A stretch of DNA of 64,000 nucleotides from Bacilli bacterium (GTDB lineage: Bacteria; Bacillota_I; Bacilli_A; RF39; UBA660): contig CAAGHO010000018.1 of assembly GCA_900769695.1 (NCBI GenBank), positions 112,626 through 176,625 on the forward strand, read 5' to 3'. Positions 37,766 through 46,924 of this stretch are shown here, piece by piece. A model generated the notes under the pieces. It was not told the DNA's origin. It searched no databases and was given only the letters and a program-made list of their open reading frames with translations. The translations under genes were made by a program, and so were the position numbers. The stretch's first letter is position 1. Every line of letters begins with the position of its first letter.

Positions 37766-39712
37766 CTTTAATAATTCAGCCTTGCTCATTTTTGAGTAAT
37801 TCTTAATACCTTTTTCTTTAGCCAACTCTTTTAACTTAGTAATAGACATAGACTCTAAATTAGTATCATCTGTTTCTTCAGGCATCTTTCCATTTTCTAC
37901 TAAGTAATCAATTTGTTCTTTTGTTAACGTTTCATATTCTAATAATGCTTCTGCAATTAATTTTAATAAATCTTTATTTTTCTTGATTATCTCTGTTGCT
38001 TTAGCATGACAATCATTAATTATTTTTCTCATTTCCATATCTATTTCATTAGCTACTTCATTTGAGAAATGTTGACTCTTATTATAATCTCTACCTAAGA
38101 ATACGCTTCCTTCTTGTTGTTCAAATTGAAGAGGTCCTAAATCACTCATACCATATTCTGTTACCATAGCACGAACTATTTTAGTTGCTTTTTCAAAATC
38201 ATTATGAGCTCCTGTTGTAATTTCTCCAAAAGTAATTTCTTCTGCAGTACGTCCACCAAGTAATCCTGTAATTTCTTCAAGTAAATCTGTCTTAGTAGAA
38301 CATAACTTTTCTTCACTAGGAACCATCATATTGTATCCACCAGCAGCTCCTCTTGGAATAATAGTAACTTTTTGAACATCATTTGCATGGGCAAGTTTAA
38401 GTCCTATAACAGCATGTCCAGCTTCGTGGTAAGCTACTAATTTACGATCATTTTCACTATATTTATGTGAAGCTTTAGCAGGTCCCATAAGAACACGGTC
38501 TGTTGCCTCATCTATTTCACTCATAGTAATTTTATTTTTATTACGTCTAACAGCTAATAATGCTGCTTCATTAAGTAAGTTTTCTAGATCTGCTCCACTA
38601 AATCCTGGAGTTCTCTTAGCTAAGTTTTCTAAAGTTATACCATCTGCTAATTTTTTATTTCTAGCGTGAACTTTTAATATTTCTTCACGTCCTCTAACAT
38701 CCGGTAGATTAACTGTTACTTGTCTATCAAATCTTCCGGGTCTTAATAATGCAGGATCTAAAACATCAGGTCTATTTGTTGCAGCTATAATGATGATTCC
38801 TTCGTTTTCTCCAAAACCATCCATTTCTGTAAGCAATTGGTTAAGTGTTTGTTCACGTTCATCATGTCCTCCACCTAAACCTGTCCCTCTTTGACGTCCT
38901 ACAGCATCTATTTCATCAATAAATATTAAACATGGCGCATTTCTTTTTGCTTGTTGAAACATATCCCTAACACGGCTTGCTCCTACACCAACAAATAATT
39001 CAACAAAATCAGATCCACTAATAAAGTAGAATGGAACGTTTGCTTCCCCAGCAACTGATTTAGCAAGTAAAGTTTTACCAGTTCCAGGAGGACCTACTAG
39101 TAGTACTCCTTTAGGAATTCTAGCACCTAATTTTTGGAATTTCTTTGGATCTTTTAAGAAATCAATCAACTCTTTAACTTCTTCTTTTTCTTCCTTTAAT
39201 CCTGCTACATCCTTAAATGTAGTCTTATTATTACTATCATTTAATCTTGCTTTACTCTTTCCAAAATCTAATGAATTTTTATTACCAGCCATTTGTTTAT
39301 TCAAGAAGAAGAAGGCAAATGCGATTAATATAGCAAATGGAAGTACATTAACTAGTATAATTAATAAAGATGATGACTCTGGATCATTTTTAGCCTCTAA
39401 TTCAAATTTTTGAACTTCTGAAGCTTCTACTATTTTCTTCATTACTTGTTCACTCATAGGTAATCTTGAAAAGAAACTTTCATTCTTTTTATAACCATTT
39501 AATGAACCAGTAACCTCGTATGTTTGAGCATTACTACGTGGTGTTATATATAAATTTTTAATTTCTCCACCATTTAATTTTTCTACAAATTCATTGTAAG
39601 TTAAATTATGAACATCTTGATTCATTACATTGAAAACATAAAATATTCCCAACATAATTAAAATCATAAATAAATATGGAACTAATCCCTTTTTAACGTC
39701 TTTTTTATTCAT
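37751..39712 (-). CDS. ftsH: ATP-dependent zinc metalloprotease FtsH with C-terminal Rho_N/SAP-like tail
   Basis: Membrane-bound AAA+ protease that degrades misassembled membrane proteins and regulators. Two N-terminal spans (about 13-30 and 113-133) flank an external domain; the AAA+ module has [29 protein letters not shown] and the second region of homology [18 protein letters not shown]; the protease has HEAGHAVIG and the Asp ligand further on. After the normal end ([13 protein letters not shown]) about 45 extra residues include [20 protein letters not shown] and SKAELLKEL, a helix-loop-helix resembling Rho_N/SAP domains. Start ATG with AAGGAG eight bases upstream. 653 aa. Confidence 0.96.
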   Translation of the reverse strand: MNKKDVKKGLVPYLFMILIMLGIFYVFNVMNQDVHNLTYNEFVEKLNGGEIKNLYITPRSNAQTYEVTGSLNGYKKNESFFSRLPMSEQVMKKIVEASEVQKFELEAKNDPESSSLLIILVNVLPFAILIAFAFFFLNKQMAGNKNSLDFGKSKARLNDSNNKTTFKDVAGLKEEKEEVKELIDFLKDPKKFQKLGARIPKGVLLVGPPGTGKTLLAKSVAGEANVPFYFISGSDFVELFVGVGASRVRDMFQQAKRNAPCLIFIDEIDAVGRQRGTGLGGGHDEREQTLNQLLTEMDGFGENEGIIIIAATNRPDVLDPALLRPGRFDRQVTVNLPDVRGREEILKVHARNKKLADGITLENLAKRTPGFSGADLENLLNEAALLAVRRNKNKITMSEIDEATDRVLMGPAKASHKYSENDRKLVAYHEAGHAVIGLKLAHANDVQKVTIIPRGAAGGYNMMVPSEEKLCSTKTDLLEEITGLLGGRTAEEITFGEITTGAHNDFEKATKIVRAMVTEYGMSDLGPLQFEQQEGSVFLGRDYNKSQHFSNEVANEIDMEMRKIINDCHAKATEIIKKNKDLLKLIAEALLEYETLTKEQIDYLVENGKMPEETDDTNLESMSITKLKELAKEKGIKNYSKMSKAELLKELDN

Positions 39713-39725
39713 TAAAATCACTCCT

Positions 39726-41048
39726 TCAGCAGTATTTCATTATTATATCATAGTTTTCTTGTTTTGACTTATCAAATTTAGATTTTTTTAAGCCTGGTAT
39801 CCAAACAATATTACCAACAGAATCAGTAACTATTGGCCACAAATCTCTATCATGTAAACTAATTTTATCTTCAATAAATATTTCCTTTACTTTCTTTTTA
39901 CCATTCAAACCCTTAACTTGAATTCTATCCCCTAACTTTCTAGTTCTAATAATTAAAGGTAAAGCTATCTCACTAGAAGATAATCTGCATATATTATTTG
40001 ATGTATCATCATCTTCTAAAACTTTCTTAATTTTATGATGATTAGGTAATTCTGCATACTCACTAAATTCTATTTCATAAGCTGTTAATTCCTCTGTTTC
40101 TTTCTTTAAATAAAAATCGTTATAACTTTTTATACCAAGTATCTCATTTGGTAAATTAACCTCATTATTAGCTTTCCTAGAAGTAATCAATCCTTGTAAT
40201 AATTCTATATGTTTATCATTTACAAGTATTAAATCATCTTGATAATAGTCTTCCAATATATAATATAGTATTTCTTTTTGAAGATAAGGATCTAATTCTA
40301 AAAATAAATCAATTTTGATATGTCCTGTCTTTTTATCTATTACTTTTTTATAAGCTTTATCCCTTTCTTTTTCTATATAGCTAGCTGCTTCTTCTAGATT
40401 GTTACTAAATTTGAGAAATTTTTTATGGACATGAGAATCTTCTTCTTTTAGAAAAGGAAGAACATATTTACGATATCTATTTCTTGTATATTTCATCTTT
40501 GAATTAGAATCATCTATGTAATATTTAACACCATTTAATTTATCATATTCTTCTAATTCTTGTTTAGTATAAGTAATTAATGGTCTTACTATTTTATAAC
40601 TTCCCATATCTACTATTTTATGAAAACCACTATATCCTTCTAGATTTGAACCTCTAGTAATTCTCATTAAGATTGTTTCTATTAAGTCATCTCCATGGTG
40701 AGCAGTCATTAAATAATTTGCTCCATACTTTTCGATAACTTTTTCAAAAAAATGATATCTGATATTTCTAGCTTCATTATGAAAGTTATCATCACCATAT
40801 TTTTCAATAGTCATAGATTCTAACATAATGTTTTTTTCTTCACAAAATTGTTTGATAAATATAGCTTCTTCAATACTTTGTTTCCTAATATTATGATTTA
40901 CATGAGCACATATTATTTTTAAGTTATATCTATCCTTTATTTTTAAAAGCATATCAAATAGTGCCATTGAATCTGGTCCTGTTGAACAACCAATTACAAT
41001 TGTATCATTATTTTTAAATTCAAAATCTTTAGAAATATCAATATCCAT
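39726..41048 (-). CDS. tilS: tRNA(Ile)-lysidine synthetase TilS
   Basis: Converts C34 of tRNA-Ile(CAU) to lysidine so that it reads AUA. The 440 residues have the N-terminal PP-loop domain; the ATP loop reads CSTGPDSMALFD where SGGxDS is usual, so the second residue is Thr. Further motifs are CAHVNHNIR, ARNIRYHFF and TAHHGDDLIET. The C-terminal domain shows LPLIIRTRKLGDRIQVKG and KVKEIFIEDKI. The gene ends 14 bases before ftsH, as in Bacillus except that hprT between them is absent. Confidence 0.95.
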   Translation of the reverse strand: MDIDISKDFEFKNNDTIVIGCSTGPDSMALFDMLLKIKDRYNLKIICAHVNHNIRKQSIEEAIFIKQFCEEKNIMLESMTIEKYGDDNFHNEARNIRYHFFEKVIEKYGANYLMTAHHGDDLIETILMRITRGSNLEGYSGFHKIVDMGSYKIVRPLITYTKQELEEYDKLNGVKYYIDDSNSKMKYTRNRYRKYVLPFLKEEDSHVHKKFLKFSNNLEEAASYIEKERDKAYKKVIDKKTGHIKIDLFLELDPYLQKEILYYILEDYYQDDLILVNDKHIELLQGLITSRKANNEVNLPNEILGIKSYNDFYLKKETEELTAYEIEFSEYAELPNHHKIKKVLEDDDTSNNICRLSSSEIALPLIIRTRKLGDRIQVKGLNGKKKVKEIFIEDKISLHDRDLWPIVTDSVGNIVWIPGLKKSKFDKSKQENYDIIMKYC

Positions 41049-41103
41049 AAATCATCACCAACTCTATTCTATCTAAAATTATAGTTTTTATCAACAAAAA
41101 ATC

Positions 41104-41397
41104 CTACGGAATTCGTAGAATTATTTCCCCATCTTTTGAATAAGAATACTTTTCTCTAGCATATCTTGCAATATAGTCAGGATCTTGTAACTTAGAAGCA
41201 TCAACTTTTAATTCATCCTCTTTTTCCTTTAAAGTAACTAACTTTTTCTTTAATTCTTTCTTTTCTTGATATTTATCATATATTTCAACCCAATATTTAC
41301 CAATCGTATAAGTAGTTCCAATGATAATTGCAATAGAAGACACACCTAAAAATAACATTCTTTTTAGTTTCTTTTTATTTTTTTTCTTCTTTGCCAT
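41104..41397 (-). CDS. divIC: septum formation initiator, DivIC/FtsB type
   Basis: A 97-residue bitopic protein of the division complex. A very basic cytoplasmic N terminus (MAKKKKNKKKLKR) precedes one span (about 13-32) and an external coiled coil (KYQEKKELKKKLVTLKEKED), then the family end DPDYIARYAREKYSYSKDGE. Its place between yabQ and tilS is that of divIC in B. subtilis. Confidence 0.9.
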   Translation of the reverse strand: MAKKKKNKKKLKRMLFLGVSSIAIIIGTTYTIGKYWVEIYDKYQEKKELKKKLVTLKEKEDELKVDASKLQDPDYIARYAREKYSYSKDGEIILRIP

Positions 41398-41457
41398 ATC
41401 ATTATCACCTACTTTCTTAAGTGTATTATATCACTAATTACTTTGGAAACAATGATT

Positions 41458-41790
41458 TTAAGATTTTTTTTGTCTACTTGACACTTTTTTTAATTTTATT
41501 TTAAGTTTAGCTTTAAAATTATTTACTATTTCAGTAAAACTAATAAAACTAATTAAATAACCAACTCCTATCGCAAGTAAAAAATATTCATGAATAACAC
41601 CCTGATTTATTTTCTTTATTAATAAAAAATAAAGTAGTGAAAAATCAATAATATATATTATTGTAAATACTATTTTAAATACTTTATTTTTCGAAAACAA
41701 AAATCTGTAATTAAGATTAGTACATATAGAAAAAACAATGCCATAAAAAGTCGAAAATATTAGCGAAATTATTTGTAATTTTAATTCCAT
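41458..41790 (-). CDS. yabQ: YabQ-like spore cortex membrane protein
   Basis: A 110-residue membrane protein with about three spans. Sequence similarity to YabQ is weak but the position is diagnostic: directly behind yabP, with one base of overlap, and before divIC. YabQ is needed for spore cortex formation in Bacillus, where it is larger (about 210 aa). A basic C-terminal tail (KAKLKIKLKKVSSRQKK) follows the last span. Assigned mainly from context. Confidence 0.65.
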   Translation of the reverse strand: MELKLQIISLIFSTFYGIVFSICTNLNYRFLFSKNKVFKIVFTIIYIIDFSLLYFLLIKKINQGVIHEYFLLAIGVGYLISFISFTEIVNNFKAKLKIKLKKVSSRQKKS

Positions 41791-42080
41791 TATTTAAATA
41801 GTTTATTGAAAAGACTTGATTCTTTACTCTTTTTGGCATTGTCTTCTAAATAATTGATACCATTAATTACACCTCTTATTGAAACATTTCCTTGAACAGT
41901 ATCTAATTTTATTAGTTCTAATTCTTGTCCTTTTACTAAAATAAATCCCATACTTGTCTCTATTAGAAATTGCTCAGTATCAAAATTTTCTACTTTTTTA
42001 ACTCCTGTTATCATTAGATTTTTTCTTTCTACTAAACTAACTCCATGACTATATGTATTTATTGTATCTTGCTTTTCCAT
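41790..42080 (-). CDS. yabP: sporulation protein YabP
   Basis: A 96-residue soluble protein of the YabP/YqfC family, needed for spore cortex assembly. Family-like features are the opening HGVSLVERKNLMITGVKKVE, FDTEQFLIET and the later GNVSIRGVINGINYLE. It is followed by yabQ and divIC, the Bacillus order. The gap to spoVG contains the spoVG terminator, so yabP likely has its own start of transcription. Confidence 0.82.
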   Translation of the reverse strand: MEKQDTINTYSHGVSLVERKNLMITGVKKVENFDTEQFLIETSMGFILVKGQELELIKLDTVQGNVSIRGVINGINYLEDNAKKSKESSLFNKLFK

Positions 42081-42127
42081 ATTATTTCCTCCTAGAAAAT
42101 AATATGTTTTAGTTTAAAATTTTATGA

Positions 42128-42154
42128 CATAAAAAAAGATGATTTCTCATCTTA
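42128..42154 (-). terminator. terminator of spoVG
   Basis: GATGA, loop GAAA, TCATC followed by TTTTTTT on the minus strand, starting at the spoVG stop codon. Confidence 0.85.
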
Positions 42155-42430
42155 TTCTTCTACTGCTACTTCATCTTCTGCTTTATTATAAGCATCAATA
42201 ATAGCATCTTCAAACATTGCTCTTACTTCTGGATTAATTGGATGAGCGATATCTCTGTATCCTCCAGTAGCTGTCTTACGACTTGGCATTGCTATGAATA
42301 AGCCATTATCTCCTTCAATAATTCTAATATCATGAACTGCAAAACTATCATCTAATAATACTGATGCAATTCCCTTCATACGTGATCCTTCTTTTTCAAT
42401 CTTACGTACATTTACTGATGTTATCTTCAT
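42152..42430 (-). CDS. spoVG: regulatory protein SpoVG
   Basis: A small nucleic-acid-binding regulator affecting septation and sporulation in Bacillus and many genes elsewhere. The 92 residues start [20 protein letters not shown] and contain [31 protein letters not shown] and the end [20 protein letters not shown], an unmistakable match. Found also in non-sporulating bacteria, so alone it does not prove sporulation. Confidence 0.97.
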   Translation of the reverse strand: MKITSVNVRKIEKEGSRMKGIASVLLDDSFAVHDIRIIEGDNGLFIAMPSRKTATGGYRDIAHPINPEVRAMFEDAIIDAYNKAEDEVAVEE

Positions 42431-42505
42431 ATATTGTCCTCCTTAAAAGTATTACTACTTTCTAGTATCATTTTATAATATTAATATAAAAATTGCAATA
42501 AAATT

Positions 42506-42739
42506 TTATTTTTTCATTGCAATTTCTTTTATTTCTAAATTATTTATTAAAACATCATTATAACTGTAAGATTTTACTCTTGTTATCTTACCTAATTGTT
42601 TTACGGTAAAGACTGAATTATATGATTCTAATATTTTTCCAATAAACTCATCAATTTGATTTCTAGCACCCTTAAATTTAAAAGCAAAAGTATTACCTCT
42701 ATTTTCTTTTATATATTTTCTTATCTTATCTATATTCAT
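42506..42739 (-). CDS. veg: Veg protein
   Basis: A 77-residue Veg-family protein; in B. subtilis Veg stimulates biofilm formation and is linked to spore outgrowth. Visible family features: NIDKIRKYIKENRGNTFAFK, KGARNQIDEFIGKILESYNS and FTVKQLGKITRVKSYSY. Its ATG overlaps the yabG stop (ATGA), and veg next to yabG is the Bacillus order. Veg acts upstream of SinR, which controls tasA in Bacillus; a TasA-like cassette lies 4 kb away. Confidence 0.88.
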   Translation of the reverse strand: MNIDKIRKYIKENRGNTFAFKFKGARNQIDEFIGKILESYNSVFTVKQLGKITRVKSYSYNDVLINNLEIKEIAMKK

Positions 42740-43530
42740 CTTGGATACCCCACAAACATTGTTCCATTAGTAATTATTCCTCCTATACCATCTGAACCAT
42801 ATTTTGTTTTTTCTATTACTGATAATAAATCTATACTCTTACTGTTAACAGATAAAGCAACACTTGAAGCAATTATTGCAGGATCAAGGGCATGAATATT
42901 TATTCTTTTTGGACTTGATGCAAAATTGGCACCCGCTCTAATTAACTCTTCGTAATTAGACTGACATGCCCCTGATATTATAATTAATTTATTTTGATCC
43001 TTTTCATATTTTCTAGCTGTCTTTACAGCCTTAACAAAGTTTTTAGAATTCTGATAATTATCCAAATTACTAGTATCATTTTTCTTTTTGTAATAAGCAT
43101 CATGACCAGTAATTACTAAAATATCAGGATTATATTGTTCTAAATAGTTTTCAATTCTACTAGAAAGTTCATCTTCTTTTACTACAAAGCCGTACGCTTT
43201 TACATTTAAATCATGATAAAAATTAATACATCTTTCTAGAAAAAAAGGATCACTATCTAAATGAACTATTACCCCTGGTAAAAAGAAAAATTTATCACGA
43301 TTGAGCTCTATACTCTTAATGTTGTCTGTTATTATTTTTCTATCTTCTCTAACTGTATCTAACTCTTTTTCTTCATGTTTTAAATCTTCTATTGAACAGT
43401 CTGCATATAGTCTTAAATCAACACCCTTTAAAGTTACAATATCATTACCTCTATCGATATCAACTATTTCAAATATAATATCATTATTGTAAGATTTTCT
43501 ACTAACAACATCACCTATTTTAAAATTCAA
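42736..43530 (-). CDS. yabG: sporulation-specific cysteine protease YabG
   Basis: YabG processes spore coat proteins (and germination proteins in Clostridioides). The 264-residue product begins MNFKIGDVVSRKSYNNDI, very like B. subtilis YabG. It contains LVITGHDAYYKKK with a conserved His and IISGACQSNYEELIRAGA with the catalytic Cys, followed by NFASSPKRINIHALDP. Start is a TTG at 43528-43530 with GGGTGAT upstream. It is found only in spore formers, so it is the strongest sporulation marker here. Confidence 0.94.
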   Translation of the reverse strand: MNFKIGDVVSRKSYNNDIIFEIVDIDRGNDIVTLKGVDLRLYADCSIEDLKHEEKELDTVREDRKIITDNIKSIELNRDKFFFLPGVIVHLDSDPFFLERCINFYHDLNVKAYGFVVKEDELSSRIENYLEQYNPDILVITGHDAYYKKKNDTSNLDNYQNSKNFVKAVKTARKYEKDQNKLIIISGACQSNYEELIRAGANFASSPKRINIHALDPAIIASSVALSVNSKSIDLLSVIEKTKYGSDGIGGIITNGTMFVGYPR

Positions 43531-43569
43531 TAGTATCACCCAAATTAATACTATGACAAAAAAAAAGAA

Positions 43570-44367
43570 TTATTCCTCAGTTAAAGCATTACTTATTTTA
43601 ACAAATACTATAACTGGTAATTCTTCTGCTCTAGAACTCAATGAAAAATTATATTCCTTTAAAACACTATCTACTAGTTCTAAATCATACCCTTTTAAAT
43701 TATTTCTAATAGTCTTTCTTTTATATCGAAAACTATCTCTAACTAATTTAAAGAAATGATTCTTATCATTTAATTCAAATAACTCTTTTTTTCTTGTAAA
43801 AGAAACAACAACACTATCAACATTTGGTACTGGAGTAAATTCTTTTCTATTTACAACAAACTCTTTCTTGATATCAAAAAAGTAATTTAAATACACTGTT
43901 AAAGAATTATATTCTTTAGTTTTAGGCTTAGCTGAAAAACGATTTCCCACTTCTTTTTGAACCATCATTACTATTTTATTAAAATTTATATCTGTATCCA
44001 TAATCTTCATTAATATAGGAGTAGTTATATAATAAGGAACATTACTCACAAAATAGATATTTTCATATTCTTCATTTTGTATATCACTAACAATATCTCT
44101 TTTTATAAAATCTCCATAAATCACTTCTATATTAGGATATTCTTTCTTTAATTCATTTAAATAATCAGTTAGTTCAGTATCTATTTCATAAGCTACAACC
44201 TTCTTAGAAAGTTTTGCTAATTCCTTAGTTAAAATACCTTTACCAGGGCCTACTTCAATAACTAAATCTTTTGAAGTAATTGAAGCAGTGTTTGCTATCT
44301 TTCTTACTATATTAACGTCTTTTAAAAAGTTTTGTCCAAATTTTTTCTTAAAGTTAAAATCTTCCAT
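43570..44367 (-). CDS. rsmA: 16S rRNA dimethyladenosine transferase KsgA/RsmA
   Basis: Methylates two adjacent adenosines in 16S rRNA helix 45. The 265 residues open KKKFGQNFLKDVNIVRKI and contain SAM motif VIEVGPGKGILTKELA and catalytic motif NVPYYITTPILM, then a C-terminal helical domain with REFTPVPNVDSVVVSF. In Bacillus rnmV (RNase M5) and tatD directly precede it; here the TasA/SipW cassette intervenes and rnmV is missing from the window. Confidence 0.96.
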   Translation of the reverse strand: MEDFNFKKKFGQNFLKDVNIVRKIANTASITSKDLVIEVGPGKGILTKELAKLSKKVVAYEIDTELTDYLNELKKEYPNIEVIYGDFIKRDIVSDIQNEEYENIYFVSNVPYYITTPILMKIMDTDINFNKIVMMVQKEVGNRFSAKPKTKEYNSLTVYLNYFFDIKKEFVVNRKEFTPVPNVDSVVVSFTRKKELFELNDKNHFFKLVRDSFRYKRKTIRNNLKGYDLELVDSVLKEYNFSLSSRAEELPVIVFVKISNALTEE

Positions 44368-44395
44368 AATATCACCACTAAATTTATTATAACAA

Positions 44396-44424
44396 AAAAA
44401 AGAAGTATTTTATAGTACTTCTAA
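44396..44424 (-). terminator. terminator ending the TasA/SipW cassette
   Basis: GAAGTA, loop of eight, TACTTC then TTTTTTTT on the minus strand. The loop begins with the stop codon of the last cassette gene, so the cassette is closed off from ksgA. Confidence 0.85.
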
Positions 44425-44868
44425 ATCTATCTTAGTTGCAATAGGCTTTTCTTCTTTTTCATGAATCATAAAGAAAATATTTGCGAGCGATAGTCCATAT
44501 AACATTATTTTCATAAAAGAAATAAAATCATTAAAATAAGAAAAATTAATATTATATCCCATAATTGAATTTAATAACATATTCTTATCTAATATTGCTC
44601 TTAGACAAACTATTACTATACAACTAAATACTAAACAACAAGTTAAATTATAAAATAGATTTCTATTAACACTCTTTTGTCCAAATATAATATTTATAAA
44701 AAATATTAATAAGATAATTATATATGGAATAAATATAGGGATTGATTCAACTAGATTTTTATCTACCCTTTTATACATTGAAAGTACTATAAAGAAAGAT
44801 AATCCAAAACCTAAGATTAATAATATAAATTTCAAAAACATAAAAATTCCATTAAGTATTTTTTTCAT
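44410..44868 (-). CDS. unknown multi-span membrane protein of the TasA/SipW cassette
   Basis: I do not recognise this 152-residue protein. It has four hydrophobic spans (about 5-28, 43-62, 70-92 and 115-135) and a short charged tail (HEKEEKPIATKIDLEVL). Its ATG lies one base behind the stop of the preceding gene, so the two are coupled and may form a complex. As last gene of the cassette it could anchor or export the TasA-like subunits, but that is inferred from position only. Confidence 0.75.
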   Translation of the reverse strand: MKKILNGIFMFLKFILLILGFGLSFFIVLSMYKRVDKNLVESIPIFIPYIIILLIFFINIIFGQKSVNRNLFYNLTCCLVFSCIVIVCLRAILDKNMLLNSIMGYNINFSYFNDFISFMKIMLYGLSLANIFFMIHEKEEKPIATKIDLEVL

Positions 44869-44869
44869 A

Positions 44870-45553
44870 TTATTTACTCACCTCACTATACCATAACGAA
44901 ACATCATATATAAAATCTACTGCTTCTGTATAATTATTTAATAAGGCATAATAACTATCTTTTGTTTGATCATATAAATCAATCTTATTTGAATTACTAC
45001 TAAAGTAGTAACTACTATTATTTTTTATAACTTTTTGAAGATAATCTGAAGATTTTATCAAATTATTTATATTATCTTCCATAAATGGAGAAACATTACT
45101 TAATCCACTAATTTGAAATTTATCACTTAAAGTTGAAACTTCATATAATTGTTTTACTAAACATTCATTAGCTATATTTATTTGGTAAAATTGTTGCATA
45201 TCATAGACATCTTTTATATCTATTACTTTTTTGTCAAGTATTTTAGTTAATTCGTCATTATTAATTTTAGAAACACAAATATTTAGTCTTGATTTTATAC
45301 TTGATAAACTATATATATTTTCACTACCTTTGTATACATTTGGATTAAAACTATTAGCGTTATCATTTATTTTTTCAAGTTTTGTTTTTAGTATTTGATT
45401 TATTTTAAAATCGCTATCCTGTTTTTTATAAGTTGTATTCACATCTTTATAATGATAAAAATTAATAAATAGTAAGAAAAAACTAAATCCAAAAACTATT
45501 CCTGTTATAGAATAAGCTATAATATTACAATATTCAATCAATAATTTTTTCAT
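44870..45553 (-). CDS. unknown membrane-anchored protein of the TasA/SipW cassette
   Basis: A 227-residue protein with one N-terminal span (about 9-31) and a large, probably external, Asn/Ser/Tyr-rich helical domain. No family is recognised. It lies directly behind the fourth TasA-like gene and overlaps the translation signals of the next membrane protein. It may be an assembly or anchoring factor like TapA in Bacillus, but no sequence similarity to TapA can be claimed. Confidence 0.72.
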   Translation of the reverse strand: MKKLLIEYCNIIAYSITGIVFGFSFFLLFINFYHYKDVNTTYKKQDSDFKINQILKTKLEKINDNANSFNPNVYKGSENIYSLSSIKSRLNICVSKINNDELTKILDKKVIDIKDVYDMQQFYQINIANECLVKQLYEVSTLSDKFQISGLSNVSPFMEDNINNLIKSSDYLQKVIKNNSSYYFSSNSNKIDLYDQTKDSYYALLNNYTEAVDFIYDVSLWYSEVSK

Positions 45554-45562
45554 AAATAACCC

Positions 45563-46084
45563 CTAATCTGTAATTGGATTTACAGAAATATTATAACTAT
45601 AAGATTTACCCATCCATTCACTAGAATTTTGATTTCCTGCTATCCAAATTCTCAATTCATAGTTTTTTTTCTCATTTGGTTTCAATATTTCTGTATCTAA
45701 AATATTGTTTTTTACATTACTCAAATTATCTTGTTTTAAAACTATATTATTTGAACTTAATTGATAATTCAAATATTTTCTATTTAACAATGAAGATGAC
45801 TTATCATTAACAAAATCCTCAATCAATAATTGATATTTAGCAGTTGTTTTTCCTTTATTTTTTACTGTAAAATTATATGGTACAACGCTACTTATTTGAT
45901 CATCACTTAATGGTTGTTGTTCTTGCAAATTTACTTTTCCGTCATCACTCAAAACTATTTCTAATGTATTTACATCGACACTTGGTTTTCTAGTATTAAA
46001 GAATAAAAAACTATAATAAGAAAGTAAGAAAATAGATACTAATAAAACTACTCCCCCTACTACAAAAAATAATCCTCTTTTCAT
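45563..46084 (-). CDS. divergent TasA-like anchored protein
   Basis: A 173-residue protein with an N-terminal span (about 6-27) and an external beta-rich domain. VPYNFTVKNKGKTTAKYQLLIED resembles TasA/camelysin-type Ig-like domains (quoted in parts: FTVKNKGKTTAKYQ), and the end NYELRIWIAGNQ followed by SYSYNISVNP parallels the C-terminal block of the three TasA-like proteins. It lacks the ITTGSI block after the span, so it is a more distant relative, possibly a minor or anchoring subunit. Start at MKRGLFF with AGGTGAT upstream. Confidence 0.72.
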   Translation of the reverse strand: MKRGLFFVVGGVVLLVSIFLLSYYSFLFFNTRKPSVDVNTLEIVLSDDGKVNLQEQQPLSDDQISSVVPYNFTVKNKGKTTAKYQLLIEDFVNDKSSSLLNRKYLNYQLSSNNIVLKQDNLSNVKNNILDTEILKPNEKKNYELRIWIAGNQNSSEWMGKSYSYNISVNPITD

Positions 46085-46095
46085 AAATATCACCT

Positions 46096-46839
46096 CTATA
46101 TTATTTCTATATCATCATTATTACTATCATTTGATTTTTCATCTACTTTTTGATTTGAATCACCAATTAATTCTATATATTCGTCTTTCTTTATTTTTTT
46201 ATTTTGGTTCTTATTTGATGAAATCATTGTATCTTTTACTGATTTAACCAATTTGATAATGTCATATATTACTATTCCTAAACAAGGTATAACAACTAAT
46301 AACAGCCAACCATATCCTTGTGTTAACACATATTGAATATATCCAATTTTTGGAATTTTTAAAATTACTCTACCAAATATATTATCACTTGGAACAAGTG
46401 CAGTATCTTCACTATTATTGTTATCACCTTTTGTTCTAAATAATAAGTTACCATTTTTTGATTTTTCTATACCAACAATTCTGTGAGTAATTGTTAAACC
46501 AGAATATCTTGGATCACTAGAAGTAAATGTAATTATATCTCCAATTTTTAACTTTTCTGGTTCTTCTCTAAAAATTACAATTGCATCTTCTACTTTAATA
46601 GTTGGAACCATACTTGGGCTTATTATAATATAAGCATTCAAAAGAGGTGGTTTTGTTTCACCTGATTTTATATTTTTAACTACATCAACCATATATGCTG
46701 AAAATCCTACAGCTACTAAGATTAAAATAATTAATATTGAATAAAGAAATACTTTAGCAACAAAATGATATACTTTATATGCAATATCAAATACATTTTT
46801 TGATTTATCTGATTTTTGGTCAGTCTTTGTATCAGTCAC
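46096..46839 (-). CDS. sipW: SipW-type (ER-type) signal peptidase I
   Basis: Cleaves signal peptides of TasA-like proteins in Bacillus. The 247 residues have an N-terminal span (about 30-52), the catalytic Ser motif ISPSMVPTI (Ser near 76), ITHRIVG with His (near 119) in the place of the Lys of ordinary bacterial enzymes, and RTKGDNN with Asp (near 139): the Ser-His-Asp pattern of ER-type peptidases. A second span follows at about 177-195, then a charged tail. Start is GTG with AAGGAG eight bases upstream. Three likely substrates lie directly upstream. Confidence 0.9.
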   Translation of the reverse strand: MTDTKTDQKSDKSKNVFDIAYKVYHFVAKVFLYSILIILILVAVGFSAYMVDVVKNIKSGETKPPLLNAYIIISPSMVPTIKVEDAIVIFREEPEKLKIGDIITFTSSDPRYSGLTITHRIVGIEKSKNGNLLFRTKGDNNNSEDTALVPSDNIFGRVILKIPKIGYIQYVLTQGYGWLLLVVIPCLGIVIYDIIKLVKSVKDTMISSNKNQNKKIKKDEYIELIGDSNQKVDEKSNDSNNDDIEII

Positions 46840-46899
46840 TTTGCCCACTCCTTCTATTCTATACTAAATATATAGTAGCATGAAATTAAAATTTTTGCA

Positions 46900-46924
46900 C
46901 TAAAAAAGTAAATATTTATACTGA
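46900..46924 (-). terminator. weak terminator-like hairpin between tasA-like 3 and sipW
   Basis: A short AGTA/TACT stem followed by TTTTTT at the end of the third TasA-like gene. Partial termination would lower sipW relative to the fibre genes. Confidence 0.4.
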
